Below, in pieces: positions 29,099-39,384 of a stretch of DNA of 64,000 bases. Both the position numbers and the translations under genes were made by a program. The first letter of the stretch is position 1. Every line of letters starts with the position of its first letter. The DNA comes from Microbulbifer harenosus (GTDB taxonomy: Bacteria; Pseudomonadota; Gammaproteobacteria; Pseudomonadales; Cellvibrionaceae): the NCBI RefSeq assembly GCF_005771435.1, contig NZ_VANI01000016.1, forward strand, positions 151,455 through 215,454, in the 5' to 3' direction. The notes under the pieces were generated by a model that made no database searches, was not told where the DNA came from, and worked only from the letters and a program-made list of their open reading frames with translations.

Positions 29099-30751
29099 AT
29101 GGATTGGCAACGCTATACTCTGGTCGGCGGCATCGCCGCAGTCCTCCTGGCACTCGTTTACCAGTGGAACGCTTTCAAAGAGCAGCACACCCCTGCTCTC
29201 GATCAGAAAACGGTGGTGCACCACCAGGCCGGAGACGCCGCCCCGCTGCCGGGCCAACCAGCCGGTGACAGCGGTGAGCTGCCGGAGGAAGGCGCAGTCC
29301 CGGAAGTGGGCGCCAGCGCACAGCCGAAGCTGATTACCGTCAACACAGATACCCTGAGCCTGCTGATTGACCCCAACGGGGGCGATATCGTCAAGGTTGC
29401 TCTGCGCAAGTACTACGAGAAAATCAACACACCGGACCGTCCGCTGATCCTGTTGAACCAGACCCGCAGCCACACGTACATTTCCAAAAGCGGCCTGGTA
29501 GGCGGCCAGGGCAACTGCTCTGCGGGTCGCCCGCTGTTTGAAAGCGACGCTAATGAGTACGCTCTGCAGGAAGGTAAAGACACCCTGACCGTGGATCTGA
29601 AGCAAACCCAGGGCGGTATCGGCTTTACCAAGCGCTTTACCTTCACCCGCGGAAACTACCTGATCAACGTGTCCTACCTGGTGGACAACGGCCGCAACAA
29701 GCCGCTACTGGCCGGTATCTGTGGCGAAATCATCCGCGACAGCCTGGAACCACCGGTGGATGTGGGTATCGGTGTATCCCCCTTCCTGGGCGCGGCGCTG
29801 CACACCAGCGAAGAAAATTATTTCAAACAGGACTTTGAAGACATCGCCAAGAATCCCACCACTGAAAGCATTCAGGGCGGCTGGGTAGCCATGGTGCAGC
29901 ACTACTTCCTGAGTGCCTGGATTCCGAATCAGGAAGAGCGCAACACCTTCAACCTTCGCCCCATCGGCAACGGCCTTTACAGCTTGGGGTTCACCAGCCC
30001 GCAGCTGCGTATTGAGCCCGGCCAGCAAGGGGCGATTGAAGCCTCATTCTATGTGGGGCCGAAAGATGTGTTTACCCTGGAGAAAATCTCCCCCTACCTG
30101 GATCTGACGGTGGACTATGGCTGGCTGTGGTGGCTGGCGAAACCGATGTTCCGGGTGCTGAACTGGATCCACGAACACATTGTGGAGAACTGGGGCTGGT
30201 CTATCATCCTGCTCACGGTGTTCATTAAGGCGCTGCTGTTCCCGCTGTCTGCGGCTGGCCTGCGCTCTATGGCGCGTATGCGCAAGTTCGCGCCGCAAAT
30301 GAAGAAGCTGCAGGAGCAGTACAAGGACAACCGCCAGAAGCTGGCGGAAGAGACCATGAAGCTGTACCGCCGGGAGAAGATCAATCCGGTCGGTGGCTGT
30401 CTGCCCATCCTGCTGCAGATGCCGGTGTTTATCGGCCTGTACTGGATGCTGATGGAAACGGTTGAGCTGCGCCACGCACCCTGGATTCTGTGGATCCACG
30501 ACCTGTCGGTGAAGGACCCCTACTTCATCCTGCCGGTGGTTATGGGGGCGACCATGTGGTTGATGCAGAAACTGAGCCCGCAACCCACCGATCCGACCCA
30601 GGCGCGAATCATGCAGCTGATGCCGGTGATGATGACGTTCTTCTTCCTGTGGTTCCCGGCCGGCCTGGTGCTGTACTGGATTGCGAACAACCTGATCTCG
30701 ATCGCCCAGACCTGGTTTATCAACCGGCAGGTTGAGGCGGCGGGCAAGTAA
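29099..30751 (+). CDS. yidC: Membrane protein insertase YidC
   Basis: 550 residues, the gammaproteobacterial form. It has an N-terminal anchor (WQRYTLVGGIAAVLLALVY), a large periplasmic beta-sandwich domain (about 60-340), and five C-terminal membrane helices with the conserved segments WGWSIILLTVFIKALLFPLS and NPVGGCLPILLQMPVFIGLY. It inserts and folds inner-membrane proteins, including ATP synthase subunit c. It is last in the rpmH-rnpA-yidD-yidC operon; a three-helix repeat (30785-30876) follows. Confidence 0.97.
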   Translation: MDWQRYTLVGGIAAVLLALVYQWNAFKEQHTPALDQKTVVHHQAGDAAPLPGQPAGDSGELPEEGAVPEVGASAQPKLITVNTDTLSLLIDPNGGDIVKVALRKYYEKINTPDRPLILLNQTRSHTYISKSGLVGGQGNCSAGRPLFESDANEYALQEGKDTLTVDLKQTQGGIGFTKRFTFTRGNYLINVSYLVDNGRNKPLLAGICGEIIRDSLEPPVDVGIGVSPFLGAALHTSEENYFKQDFEDIAKNPTTESIQGGWVAMVQHYFLSAWIPNQEERNTFNLRPIGNGLYSLGFTSPQLRIEPGQQGAIEASFYVGPKDVFTLEKISPYLDLTVDYGWLWWLAKPMFRVLNWIHEHIVENWGWSIILLTVFIKALLFPLSAAGLRSMARMRKFAPQMKKLQEQYKDNRQKLAEETMKLYRREKINPVGGCLPILLQMPVFIGLYWMLMETVELRHAPWILWIHDLSVKDPYFILPVVMGATMWLMQKLSPQPTDPTQARIMQLMPVMMTFFFLWFPAGLVLYWIANNLISIAQTWFINRQVEAAGK

Positions 30752-30784
30752 GGGGGTTGAACCCGGTGCCGGGCGGCAAAGCAC

Positions 30785-30876
30785 CGGGTGCACGGTTTTG
30801 AAACCGCTGTGAATACATCCATGTACGCTGCGTCGCAAACATCCCTGTCTGCGACGCTTTCAAAACCGTGCACCCG
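30785..30876 (-). repeat. Three-helix structured repeat, copy A1
   Basis: Outer arm GGGTGCACGGTTTTGAAA (30786-30803) pairs perfectly with 30858-30875. Read on the minus strand, the inside holds a hairpin with GGGA loop (arms GTCGCAGACA / TGTTTGCGAC), a junction GCAGC, and a hairpin GTACATGGATGTA followed by TTCACAGCGG. It lies between yidC and mnmE and shares its plan with four other elements in the window. Confidence 0.88.
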
Positions 30877-30971
30877 CCACTTCGCCTTCGCATCAACCTT
30901 TAGAACTTCGCATCATTCAGGGCCGCACATCGCGGCCCTTCGTCCATCTGACAATTGGATAAACTCAGAAC

Positions 30972-32345
30972 ATGTCCCAGCAAAGTCTCAACAAAGACAC
31001 CATTGCCGCCGTCGCCACCCCACCCGGCCGCGGAGGGATTGGCGTGATTCGGCTATCCGGTCCGAGGGCGCGGGAAATCGGTGAGCGGCTGGCCGGCAAG
31101 ACGTTCAAACCGCGCTTTGCCCACTACTGCGATTTCACTCACGACGAGCAGTTGCTGGATCAGGGGTTGGCGCTGTTTTTTCCCGGTCCGAATTCGTTTA
31201 CCGGCGAAGACGTGGTAGAGCTGCAGGGGCACGGTGGTCCGGTAATTCTGGATACCCTGCTGTCGGCGCTGCTGAAAATGGGGGCACGCCAGGCGCGACC
31301 GGGGGAGTTTTCCGAGCGGGCTTTTCTCAACGACAAGCTGGATCTGGCGCAGGCGGAAGCCATCGCGGACCTGATCGACGCCGGGAGTGCTCAGGCGGCT
31401 CAGAATGCGCTGCGCTCGCTGCAAGGGGTTTTCTCCCAAAAAATCGAAGGTTTAGCCGAAAAACTAACGCATTTGCGTATCTATGTCGAAGCGTCGATTG
31501 ATTTTCCGGAAGAAGAAATCGACTTTCTTGCCGATGGCCGGGTTGCCGCAGATATCGAGGCGCTGTTGGCACAACTGGACGCGGTTGAGGCGCAGGCGCG
31601 CCAGGGAACCATCATGCGCGAGGGGATGCAGGTGGCAATTGCCGGCAAGCCGAACGCGGGCAAGTCCAGCCTGCTGAATGCGCTGGCCGGCAAGGACACC
31701 GCGATCGTCACCGACATCGCCGGCACCACTCGCGATGTACTGCGGGAGCACATCCATATTGACGGTATGCCGTTGCACATTGCCGACACCGCGGGTCTGC
31801 GCGAATCGCCGGATCAGGTAGAGCAGATCGGCATGCAGCGCGCCTGGGAGGAAATCCGCAGAGCAGACCGGGTGCTGCTGGTGGTGGATGCGGCAGAACT
31901 GCACAGCCTGGACCCGGACGCCGCCTGGCCGGAGTTCACCCGCCAGCTGCCGGACCCGGAAAAGCTCACCCTGGTGGCCAACAAGATCGACCTCACCGAA
32001 TACACGCCGGGGCTGCAGGCGCACAGTGACGGGGTGCCCGTGGTGGCCATCAGCGCCAAGACGTCCGCGGGTATCGAGGCGTTGCAGCAGCACCTGAAGC
32101 AATGCATGGGGTATCGCGCCGGTAATGAAGGGACGTTCAGCGCGCGCCGCCGCCATCTGGACGCTCTGGCGCGCGCGCGCGCTTTCATCGTGCAGGGGGA
32201 GACACAGCTGCGCGCGAGTGGTGCCGGCGAACTGCTGGCCGAAGACCTGCGACAGGCCCAGCAGGCGCTGGGGGAAATCACCGGGGCTATGACCGCCGAT
32301 GAGCTGTTGGGCAAAATCTTCGGCAGCTTTTGCATCGGCAAGTAA
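30972..32345 (+). CDS. mnmE: tRNA uridine-5-carboxymethylaminomethyl modification GTPase
   Basis: 457 residues. The N-terminal tetrahydrofolate-binding domain starts at [20 protein letters not shown]. The G domain has P-loop [14 protein letters not shown], switch [13 protein letters not shown]3 DTAGLRES and G4 NKID. The invariant C-terminal FCIGK supplies the catalytic Cys. With MnmG it makes the cmnm5 modification at U34 of several tRNAs. Here mnmE and mnmG are split by an MFS gene and a candidate origin. Confidence 0.98.
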   Translation: MSQQSLNKDTIAAVATPPGRGGIGVIRLSGPRAREIGERLAGKTFKPRFAHYCDFTHDEQLLDQGLALFFPGPNSFTGEDVVELQGHGGPVILDTLLSALLKMGARQARPGEFSERAFLNDKLDLAQAEAIADLIDAGSAQAAQNALRSLQGVFSQKIEGLAEKLTHLRIYVEASIDFPEEEIDFLADGRVAADIEALLAQLDAVEAQARQGTIMREGMQVAIAGKPNAGKSSLLNALAGKDTAIVTDIAGTTRDVLREHIHIDGMPLHIADTAGLRESPDQVEQIGMQRAWEEIRRADRVLLVVDAAELHSLDPDAAWPEFTRQLPDPEKLTLVANKIDLTEYTPGLQAHSDGVPVVAISAKTSAGIEALQQHLKQCMGYRAGNEGTFSARRRHLDALARARAFIVQGETQLRASGAGELLAEDLRQAQQALGEITGAMTADELLGKIFGSFCIGK

Positions 32346-32386
32346 TCCCAGCGAAAACGCGCGGCTGTTTGCACGGCCGCACGGCA

Positions 32387-33562
32387 CTACGCCGCGATTT
32401 TTCGATCCCGCGCGGACATGGCGCCGAAGATCGCCATCAGCAGGGTAACTCCCACCCCCGCCAACAGCGGCAGATCCCAACCCTCCCCCCACTCGTGCAG
32501 GCTCCCCCACAACGCGGGTCCACACGCCGCGAGCAGGTAGCCGAGAAACTGCGCCATGCCGGAAAGCGCCGCCGCCTGCACCGGGCTGTGGGTTCGAAAT
32601 GCCATGAACATGATTGCCAGCAGAAAGCAGCCGGTGGAGCCGAAGCCAAACAGTGCAACCCACGCCACCGCCCATGCCGGAAACAAGATCAACCCCAGCA
32701 GCGACGCCCCCATGAACAGCGCCATGACCACCGCCACCGGCTTCTGATCGCGGACGCGCGCCATCAGCGGTCCCAAAAACAACCCGGGCAACGCCGAGGC
32801 CAATTGCATCTCGCCGTGCAGGGTGCCGGCCACCGCCGCAGAAAATCCCGCATCGCCGAGAATTTCCGGCAGCCAGCTCGCCATGGAATAGAACATCAAT
32901 GAGTTGAAACCCAGGTACAGGGTGATCTGCCACGCCAGCGGTGAACGCCACAGGCGTCCGCCGCTGCGCTCCGCGGGTCCGCTGGCGGCGGCGGATGGCG
33001 CGCGCAATCTCCAAATGGCAAGCGCACACAGCGGAAACAGTACTACGGCTGCGAGCCCGACCTGCCAGCCGAACTGGAGTGACAGCGGCACCACGGATAC
33101 CGACGCCAACGCCCCCACCACGCTCATCGCAATGCCGCTGAGGCTGGTCGCAGGCGCCACACGCGCCGGAAAATCCGCTTTGATCAGGCTGGGCAGAAGC
33201 ACATTGCCAACCGCGATGCCGATACCGATCACCCCGGTTCCCAAAAACAACAAGGAAATGCTGCCCGCGGAGCGCAGCAGAATACCGCAGGCGATCACCA
33301 GCAGAGCAACGGAAATGACACCGTTGAGGCCCCAGCGGCGCGCCAGTTTTGCGGCAAACAGAGATCCCAGGCTGAACATCAGCAGCGGCAATGTGACCAA
33401 CAGCCCGGCGGTAGACGATCTCAGCCCCAGATCCGACTGCAGCATCCCCAGCACCGGTCCCACGCCGGTTACCGGTGCCCTAAGGCACCCCGCCATTAGA
33501 AACAGAGCGGTAAACAGAACCCAGCTTCTGGTTTGCGGCACACCGCCATTGACTGTCGACAT
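32387..33562 (-). CDS. MFS transporter, CynX/NimT-like
   Basis: A 391-residue, 12-helix major facilitator. RAPVTGVGPVLGMLQSDLGL near the N-terminus and the segment FSLGSLFAAKLARRWGLNG resemble the cyanate/nitroimidazole (CynX/NimT) branch, where proteins are often annotated as multidrug or cyanate exporters. ATG 33562 has GGGGACA upstream; a longer frame reaches 33604. It is the only minus-strand gene between rpmH and atpC, convergent with mnmE with a 41-base gap, so it looks like an insertion into an otherwise conserved block. Substrate unknown. Confidence 0.82.
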   Translation of the reverse strand: MSTVNGGVPQTRSWVLFTALFLMAGCLRAPVTGVGPVLGMLQSDLGLRSSTAGLLVTLPLLMFSLGSLFAAKLARRWGLNGVISVALLVIACGILLRSAGSISLLFLGTGVIGIGIAVGNVLLPSLIKADFPARVAPATSLSGIAMSVVGALASVSVVPLSLQFGWQVGLAAVVLFPLCALAIWRLRAPSAAASGPAERSGGRLWRSPLAWQITLYLGFNSLMFYSMASWLPEILGDAGFSAAVAGTLHGEMQLASALPGLFLGPLMARVRDQKPVAVVMALFMGASLLGLILFPAWAVAWVALFGFGSTGCFLLAIMFMAFRTHSPVQAAALSGMAQFLGYLLAACGPALWGSLHEWGEGWDLPLLAGVGVTLLMAIFGAMSARDRKIAA

Positions 33563-34398
33563 CGCTTGTCCCCGGCAGATCGCTGCGACGGACTGTGGCG
33601 CCACGCCAGCTCCGACACAAACAAAAGAAAGGCAATAAAGTCACAAAATGCTACTGGGCGCGCATTCTACCCGCTGCGCCGGCAAACTCTAACCACCCAG
33701 AAAATAGCCCTTGCCGCCCGGCTAACAGGTCAGGTACCGCACAGCGCCAGATAAACGGCCACAGGACTCCCCCATCAAGCACACAAGAGTTGCGCACATT
33801 CACGCACAGAGTTATCCACATCTCGGGTTGGCTAACATCACTCGCACAGCAAATTACCCCAGCAATTCACAGAATCATGCACAGGGAGACCTGGAATCGT
33901 GGGCAAAACGATGGCCTGTGGACCAATGACGGGAAAACTGGCGGGTAAACTGCAGGAGAAAAAGGGGATAACTCTGGCTGCGGCGACAGGGGGCGAAAGT
34001 TATCCCGTCCGTCCACAGCGCCCTACCGCACTTGCCCCTGTGTAAAAGCAGGGGTTCAGGCCCTGCTTATCATTGACGCAAGTGATTGAAATCAATGATT
34101 TTTTTGTACTTATACCGAAAAAGCCTGCCACTAATAACAACATCAAATACAAAACATACATATACATAGGTATGTATAAGTTAATTCATTAGTAAGAGAA
34201 GAAAGACGAAAAGCGAAATTTTGCGGTGCCGCTTTTTTGCACAGCACAAGGTGCCTATAATGTGCGCCCGGATTTTCATGTGACTGGGTATCCCGAGGAC
34301 TGGCGCTTGATGCCGGCCACTCCGTCACACGGCAACCGATTACCTTGTACCAGGTGAACCACTCTGGTCTCACAGCGGAATTTTTCAGAGCGTAGCGT
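33563..34398. other. oriC: Candidate chromosomal origin (oriC) upstream of mnmG
   Basis: 836 bases with no gene. There is a perfect DnaA box TTATCCACA at 33812-33820. One-mismatch boxes are TCATGCACA (33875-33883), TTTTACACA on the minus strand (34039-34047) and TTTTGCACA (34235-34243); a weaker one is at 33917-33925. An inverted pair GGGATAACT (33965-33973) and AGTTATCCC (33998-34006) lies in the middle. An AT-rich tract at 34081-34220 could be the unwinding element. E. coli and Vibrio have oriC immediately upstream of mnmG. Confidence 0.6.
34256..34261 (+). promoter_or_regulatory. mnmG promoter -10 box
   Basis: A consensus TATAAT 138 bases before the mnmG start, with TGCC directly upstream and no good -35. 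A near-consensus DnaA box (34235-34243) overlaps the -35 position. Confidence 0.45.
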
Positions 34399-36288
34399 AT
34401 GGAATACCCCACACAATATGACGTGATCGTGATTGGCGGCGGGCACGCCGGCACCGAGGCGTGTCTGGCGGCGGCGCGCATGGGGAGCCGTACCCTGCTG
34501 TTGACCCACAACATCGAGACGCTCGGGCAGATGTCGTGCAATCCGGCCATTGGCGGTATTGGCAAGAGTCACCTGGTGAAGGAAGTGGATGCCCTCGGCG
34601 GCGCCATGGCCACGGCCACCGATCTCGGCGGTATCCAGTTCCGGGTGCTGAATGCCCGCAAAGGCCCCGCGGTGCGCGCCACCCGCGCCCAGGCCGACCG
34701 CGCCCTGTACAAGGCGGCGATCCGCAACATTCTCGAGAACCAGCCCAACCTGGATATCTTCCAGCAGGCCGCGGACGACCTGATTGTCGAAAATGACCGC
34801 GTATCCGGTGTGGTGACCAACGCCGGCATCCGCTTCCGCGGCAAAACCGTGGTGATCACCGCGGGCACCTTTCTCGGCGGCCGCATCCATATCGGCCTGG
34901 AAAACCACTCCGGCGGTCGCGCTGGCGACCCCCCTTCCATTGCCCTGGCCCAGCGTCTGCGCGCGCTGCCATTCCGCGTGGAGCGCCTGAAGACCGGTAC
35001 CCCGCCGCGCATCGACGCGCGCTCGGTGGACTTCTCCGGCCTCGAGGAGCAGTGGGGCGACGAGCCGATTCCGGTGATGTCTTACCTGGGCAGCCGCGCC
35101 CAGCACCCGCGTCAGGTGTGCTGCTGGATCACCCACACCAATGAATCCACCCACGACATCATTCGCGGCGGCCTCGACCGCTCACCGATGTACTCCGGGG
35201 TGATCGAGGGCATCGGTCCGCGCTACTGCCCGTCCATCGAGGACAAGGTGCACCGCTTCGCGGACAAGAACAGCCATCAGATCTTTATCGAGCCAGAAGG
35301 GCTCAGCACCCACGAACTCTACCCCAACGGCATCTCCACCAGCCTGCCGTTCGACGTGCAGATGAATCTGGTGCGCTCCATCAAGGGGTTCGAAAACGCC
35401 CACATCACCCGTCCGGGCTACGCCATCGAGTACGATTTCTTCGACCCGAGGGATCTGCTGCCGTTCCTGGAAACCAAATTCATTTCCGGGCTGTTTTTCG
35501 CCGGCCAGATCAACGGCACCACCGGTTACGAGGAGGCCGCGGCCCAGGGGTTGCTGGCGGGTGCCAACGCCGCGCTCAAGGCGCAGGACAAAGACGCCTG
35601 GTCGCCCCGCCGCGACGAGGCCTACCTGGGCGTACTGGTGGACGACCTGATCACCAGTGGCACCAAGGAGCCCTACCGCATGTTTACCAGCCGCGCGGAA
35701 TACCGCCTGCTGCTGCGGGAAGACAACGCGGACCTGCGCCTGACCGAAAAGGGCCGCGAGCTGGGCCTGGTGGACGACGTGCGCTGGGCGGCTTTCAGCG
35801 AGAAGCGCGAGTCCATTGAGCGCGAAACCCAGCGGTTGAAAGACACCTGGGTGCAGCCCGGCACCGATGCCGCCAAGATCGTGGAGCAGAAATTGCCGCA
35901 GGCGCTGGCGCGCGAGTACAGCCTGATGGACCTGTTGAAACGCCCCGAGCTGGAATACCAGGATGTGGCGAACCTCAAGGGCGAACCCGTCAGCGACGAA
36001 CAGGTTGCCGAGCAGGTGGAAATTTCCGCCAAATACGCCGGTTACATTGACCGTCAGCGCGACGAAATCGAACGCCTGCAGGCCTACGAAGACACTCCCC
36101 TGCCGGTCGATTTCGACTACGCAGCGGTTTCCGGGCTCTCCAACGAGGTGATCCAGAAACTGTCCGACGCGCGCCCGGATACCCTGGCCCGCGCCGGCCG
36201 CGTACCAGGGGTGACCCCCGCGGCGGTATCTCTGTTGCTGATTCAGCTGAAAAAGCGCGGATTGCTGACTCGCAAGAAAGCAGTCTGA
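34399..36288 (+). CDS. mnmG: tRNA uridine-5-carboxymethylaminomethyl modification enzyme MnmG (GidA)
   Basis: 629 residues, the usual length. The FAD-binding motif [20 protein letters not shown] opens the protein, followed by [20 protein letters not shown]. Other family segments are [16 protein letters not shown] and [16 protein letters not shown]. It is the FAD/NADH-dependent partner of MnmE for U34 modification. It is first in the mnmG-rsmG-parA-parB series, directly beside the candidate origin. Confidence 0.98.
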   Translation: MEYPTQYDVIVIGGGHAGTEACLAAARMGSRTLLLTHNIETLGQMSCNPAIGGIGKSHLVKEVDALGGAMATATDLGGIQFRVLNARKGPAVRATRAQADRALYKAAIRNILENQPNLDIFQQAADDLIVENDRVSGVVTNAGIRFRGKTVVITAGTFLGGRIHIGLENHSGGRAGDPPSIALAQRLRALPFRVERLKTGTPPRIDARSVDFSGLEEQWGDEPIPVMSYLGSRAQHPRQVCCWITHTNESTHDIIRGGLDRSPMYSGVIEGIGPRYCPSIEDKVHRFADKNSHQIFIEPEGLSTHELYPNGISTSLPFDVQMNLVRSIKGFENAHITRPGYAIEYDFFDPRDLLPFLETKFISGLFFAGQINGTTGYEEAAAQGLLAGANAALKAQDKDAWSPRRDEAYLGVLVDDLITSGTKEPYRMFTSRAEYRLLLREDNADLRLTEKGRELGLVDDVRWAAFSEKRESIERETQRLKDTWVQPGTDAAKIVEQKLPQALAREYSLMDLLKRPELEYQDVANLKGEPVSDEQVAEQVEISAKYAGYIDRQRDEIERLQAYEDTPLPVDFDYAAVSGLSNEVIQKLSDARPDTLARAGRVPGVTPAAVSLLLIQLKKRGLLTRKKAV

Positions 36289-36342
36289 ACCAGCGGCAAG
36301 CACTCGGCTGACCACTGAAATTTGAATCGAAGGCTCAGATAT

Positions 36343-36432
36343 CGGTAAGCGTCTGCTAGACCTTCCGCGAGAGGGATCTCGCGGAAGAGCCCCCAGGGAT
36401 GGGTTCACGGCGTGTCTAGCAGACGCTTACCG
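36343..36432 (+). repeat. Three-helix structured repeat, copy B1
   Basis: Outer arm GGTAAGCGTCTGCTAGAC pairs perfectly with its complement at 36414-36431. Inside are hairpin CTTCCGCGAGA-GGGA-TCTCGCGGAAG (36362-36387) and then AGCCCCCAGGGATGGGTTCA with a small CCCA/TGGG helix. It lies between mnmG and rsmG. Confidence 0.9.
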
Positions 36433-36497
36433 GTAGCTGGGCCGCCACCGAACTAGCTACGAAGCCCGACCACCGGGCTCGGGAAACACAAAACCCA

Positions 36498-37142
36498 ATG
36501 GAACATTTCCGCTCCCGATTGAACCAGGCCGCCGAGCAGCTGAACCTGAATCTGCCCGAGGAACAGCAGGACAAACTGCTGGCCTACCTGGACCTGTTCG
36601 CGCGCTGGAATGCCGCCTACAACCTCTCGGCCGTGCGCGACCCGGCGGAGATGCTGGAGCGCCACATCATCGACAGCCTGAGTGTGGTGAACCTCTGCGG
36701 CACCAGCGCTGACGACCAGTCCCCGCTGATCGACGTCGGTTCCGGTGGCGGTCTGCCGGGTATTCCGCTGGCCATCGTGCACCCGCAGCGACCGATCAGC
36801 CTGCTGGACAGCAACGGCAAAAAATCCCGCTTCCAGTTCCAGGTGGCCAGCCAGCTGAAGCTCGCCAACGTCAATGTCGTCAACCAGCGTGTCGAGGACT
36901 ACCGGCCCGAACAGCGCTATGCCGGTGTCGTCTCCCGCGCCTTTGCCTCTCTGCAGGACATGATTGCTGGAAGTGAGCATTTACTTGCTCCCGGTGGCAG
37001 GTTCTATGCGATGAAAGGCAAGATCCCGGAAGATGAGTTGAGTGCATTGCCAAAAGAGATTAAGGTCGACCAACTGCACACCCTGCATGTGCCGGGCTGC
37101 GTTGCAGAGCGCCACCTGATCGTCCTCTGCCGCGCGGAGTGA
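36498..37142 (+). CDS. rsmG: 16S rRNA (guanine527-N7)-methyltransferase
   Basis: 214 residues, standard for RsmG (GidB). The SAM-binding motif DVGSGGGLPGIPLAI is followed by the acidic-loop region LLDSNGKKSRFQFQVA, and VVSRAFASLQDM is typical. It methylates G527 of 16S rRNA. It is co-directional with mnmG, but the structured repeat B1 lies between them. The ribosome-binding site is weak. Confidence 0.97.
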   Translation: MEHFRSRLNQAAEQLNLNLPEEQQDKLLAYLDLFARWNAAYNLSAVRDPAEMLERHIIDSLSVVNLCGTSADDQSPLIDVGSGGGLPGIPLAIVHPQRPISLLDSNGKKSRFQFQVASQLKLANVNVVNQRVEDYRPEQRYAGVVSRAFASLQDMIAGSEHLLAPGGRFYAMKGKIPEDELSALPKEIKVDQLHTLHVPGCVAERHLIVLCRAE

Positions 37143-37335
37143 GCCGGCTGACACCGGCGGGAATTCCCGGAATGCACCGCCGGGTGCCATCGAAACAGAA
37201 TGTGAATTCAATACCAGCGCAACGGCGGATATTCGCCAGTGCGCTTAGCTGCCGCGTCTTCCGGTGCCCCCGGCCTAGCGGCGAGCCCGGACGGGCAGAG
37301 AACACTGCGCCGGCGGGAATAACAGGACCTGAACC

Positions 37336-38166
37336 TTGAGCAAGATTTTTGCGGTAGCGAACCAGAAAGGCGGTGTTGGCAAAACCACCACCTGCGTCAA
37401 CCTCTCGGCCTCCCTTGTCGCCAACAAGCGGCGGGTGCTGCTGATCGACCTCGATCCCCAGGGCAACGCCACCATGGGCAGCGGTGTCGACAAGAGCGAC
37501 CTGCAGCTCTCCAGTTACGATGTGCTCGCCAGCCTGCTGCCGCCGCGCAAGGCCATAGTCCCCACGGCCAGCGGCTACGACCTGATGCCGGCGAACATCG
37601 ACCTGACTGCCGCCGAGGTGGAACTGTTGGAAATGGACGGTCGCGAGTCCCGTCTGCGCCAGGCACTGGCAGAGATCAGCGACGACTACGACTACATCAT
37701 CATCGACTGCCCGCCGTCCCTGAACATGCTCACGGTCAATGCCCTGTGCGCCGCCGGCGGTGTGCTGATCCCGATGCAGTGCGAGTACTACGCGCTGGAG
37801 GGCCTTTCGGCGCTGATCGACACCATTACCCAGATCCAGCGCGCCGCCAATCCCGACCTCAAGATCGAGGGTATCCTGCGCACCATGTACGACCCGCGCA
37901 ACAGCCTCACCGGCGATGTGTCGGATCAGCTGAACGAATACTTCGGCGACCGCCTCTACCGCACCTGCATTCCCCGCAACGTGCGCCTGGCGGAGGCCCC
38001 GAGCTTTGGCAAGCCGGCGCTGGACTACGACCGCAGCTCCAAGGGCGCTATCGCCTACCTCGCCCTGGCCGGCGAGATCACCCGCCGCGAAAGTGCGGCC
38101 AAGCAAAACCATCACAGCCACGACAATCACAACAGTGGCCCCCGCCCGGTAGCGGAAGCGGTTTAA
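37336..38166 (+). CDS. parA: Chromosome partitioning ATPase ParA (Soj)
   Basis: 276 residues. The deviant Walker A KGGVGKTTTCVNLSASL, the A' motif LLIDLDPQGNATMGSG and DYIIIDCPPSLNMLTVNA identify a chromosomal ParA. It moves ParB-parS complexes over the nucleoid. The start is TTG 37336; no nearby ATG keeps the N-terminal MSKIFAVANQKGG. The last 25 residues are His/Asn-rich and variable. parB follows after 18 bases. Confidence 0.97.
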   Translation: MSKIFAVANQKGGVGKTTTCVNLSASLVANKRRVLLIDLDPQGNATMGSGVDKSDLQLSSYDVLASLLPPRKAIVPTASGYDLMPANIDLTAAEVELLEMDGRESRLRQALAEISDDYDYIIIDCPPSLNMLTVNALCAAGGVLIPMQCEYYALEGLSALIDTITQIQRAANPDLKIEGILRTMYDPRNSLTGDVSDQLNEYFGDRLYRTCIPRNVRLAEAPSFGKPALDYDRSSKGAIAYLALAGEITRRESAAKQNHHSHDNHNSGPRPVAEAV

Positions 38167-38184
38167 GACTGAGGTAAGAGACTT

Positions 38185-39093
38185 ATGGCCGCTAAACGCA
38201 AAGGCCTCGGGAAAGGACTTTCCCACCTGATCAGCAACAACGTCAGCGAGGCCATTGCCGTCGCCACCGGCGAGCGCCAGGGCGATATCGTCGCGCGCGT
38301 GGACGGGGAGCTGAAAGAACTGCCGATTGAATTCCTGCAGCGCGGCCGCTACCAGCCGCGCCGCGACTTCCCGCAGGAATCCCTGCAGGAGCTGGCGGAT
38401 TCGATCCGCGCCCAGGGCATCATGCAGCCGATCGTGGTACGCCCGATCGGTGAACACAAATACGAGATCATCGCCGGCGAGCGTCGCTGGCGCGCCGCGC
38501 AATTGGCGGAGCTGGACAAGGTCCCGGCGCTGATCCGCGATGTCTCCGACGAAGCCGCCATTGCCATGGCGCTGATCGAGAACATCCAGCGCGAAGACCT
38601 GAACCCGGTTGAAGAGGCCGTAGCGCTCAAACGGTTGCAGGACGAGTTCGAGCTCACCCAACAGCAGGTGGCGGAAGCGGTCGGCAAGTCCCGCACGGCG
38701 GTCACTAACCTTATGCGCCTGCTCACACTCACCGACGAAGTGCGGACCTTCCTCGAGCGCGGCGATATCGAGACCGGCCACGCCAAGGCCCTGTTGGGGC
38801 TGGCCGGCGATGAGCAGCGCGAGGCGGCGCGCACGGTGGTCGATCGCGGCCTGACCGTGCGCCAGACCGAAGCCCTGGTGCGTCATTTCCAGGAAAACGC
38901 TGGCAAGCCGAAAGCGAAAAAACCGGAAATCGATCCGAACATCCGCCGTCTCACGGAGCGACTTGCTGAGAAAATCGGGGTTCCGGTTTCCATCGACCAC
39001 GGTGAAAAAGGGGCGGGGAAACTGGTGTTGAAGTACACCAGCCTCGACGAGCTGGACGGAATCCTCGCTCACCTCGGCTACAGCGAAGACTGA
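38185..39093 (+). CDS. parB: Chromosome partitioning protein ParB (Spo0J)
   Basis: 302 residues. The N-terminal KRKGLGKGLSHLI is the ParA-interaction tail; the CTPase motif is GERRWRAAQL and ENIQREDLNPVEEA; a helix-turn-helix follows (LTQQQVAEAVGKSRTAVTNL), and the dimerisation domain ends the protein. It binds parS and spreads; two parS sites lie in recF in this window. AGGT lies upstream of the ATG. Confidence 0.97.
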   Translation: MAAKRKGLGKGLSHLISNNVSEAIAVATGERQGDIVARVDGELKELPIEFLQRGRYQPRRDFPQESLQELADSIRAQGIMQPIVVRPIGEHKYEIIAGERRWRAAQLAELDKVPALIRDVSDEAAIAMALIENIQREDLNPVEEAVALKRLQDEFELTQQQVAEAVGKSRTAVTNLMRLLTLTDEVRTFLERGDIETGHAKALLGLAGDEQREAARTVVDRGLTVRQTEALVRHFQENAGKPKAKKPEIDPNIRRLTERLAEKIGVPVSIDHGEKGAGKLVLKYTSLDELDGILAHLGYSED

Positions 39094-39101
39094 GTCGGAC
39101 C

Positions 39102-39155
39102 GCTGGCAAGCGCTACGGCTGCAATGGTTTAGCAATAAACCTGTCGCTTGCCAGC
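39102..39155. repeat. 11-bp-arm inverted repeat after parB
   Basis: GCTGGCAAGCG (39102-39112) and CGCTTGCCAGC (39145-39155) are exact complements around 32 bases. It starts 9 bases after the parB stop. Confidence 0.6.
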
Positions 39156-39169
39156 AATGTCTTGCACCA

Positions 39170-39198
39170 AATTGAGGCGCCACAATGGCGCCTCAATT
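39170..39198. terminator. Hairpin terminator after parB
   Basis: AATTGAGGCGCC and GGCGCCTCAATT are exact complements with a 5-base loop, followed by TGTTAT. The T-tract is weak but the stem is strong and lies in the parB-atpI gap. Confidence 0.65.
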
Positions 39199-39300
39199 GT
39201 TATAGGCAGCGGAAAATCATCTTTGTAAGTGTGCGCTTACTATCGCGATTTTCTGCAGTAAAAGACCGCGAACGCCACACCATCTGACGGGATTTGCCAG

Positions 39301-39329
39301 TTGAATCGGCGGCCCCGTTCCGACATAAT
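39301..39329 (+). promoter_or_regulatory. atp operon promoter
   Basis: TTGAAT (39301-39306), a 17-base spacer and CATAAT (39324-39329): close to sigma-70 consensus. It means translation of atpI must begin downstream, supporting ATG 39385. Confidence 0.7.
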
Positions 39330-39384
39330 TCGCACGCCCAAAATTTGGGCGGAGAACAAGATCCGGCCGGCCCAGAACCCGCCT

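Noticed and set aside
37060..39183. 707-codon minus-strand frame across parA and parB
   Set aside because: Antisense to two clearly functional partition genes.
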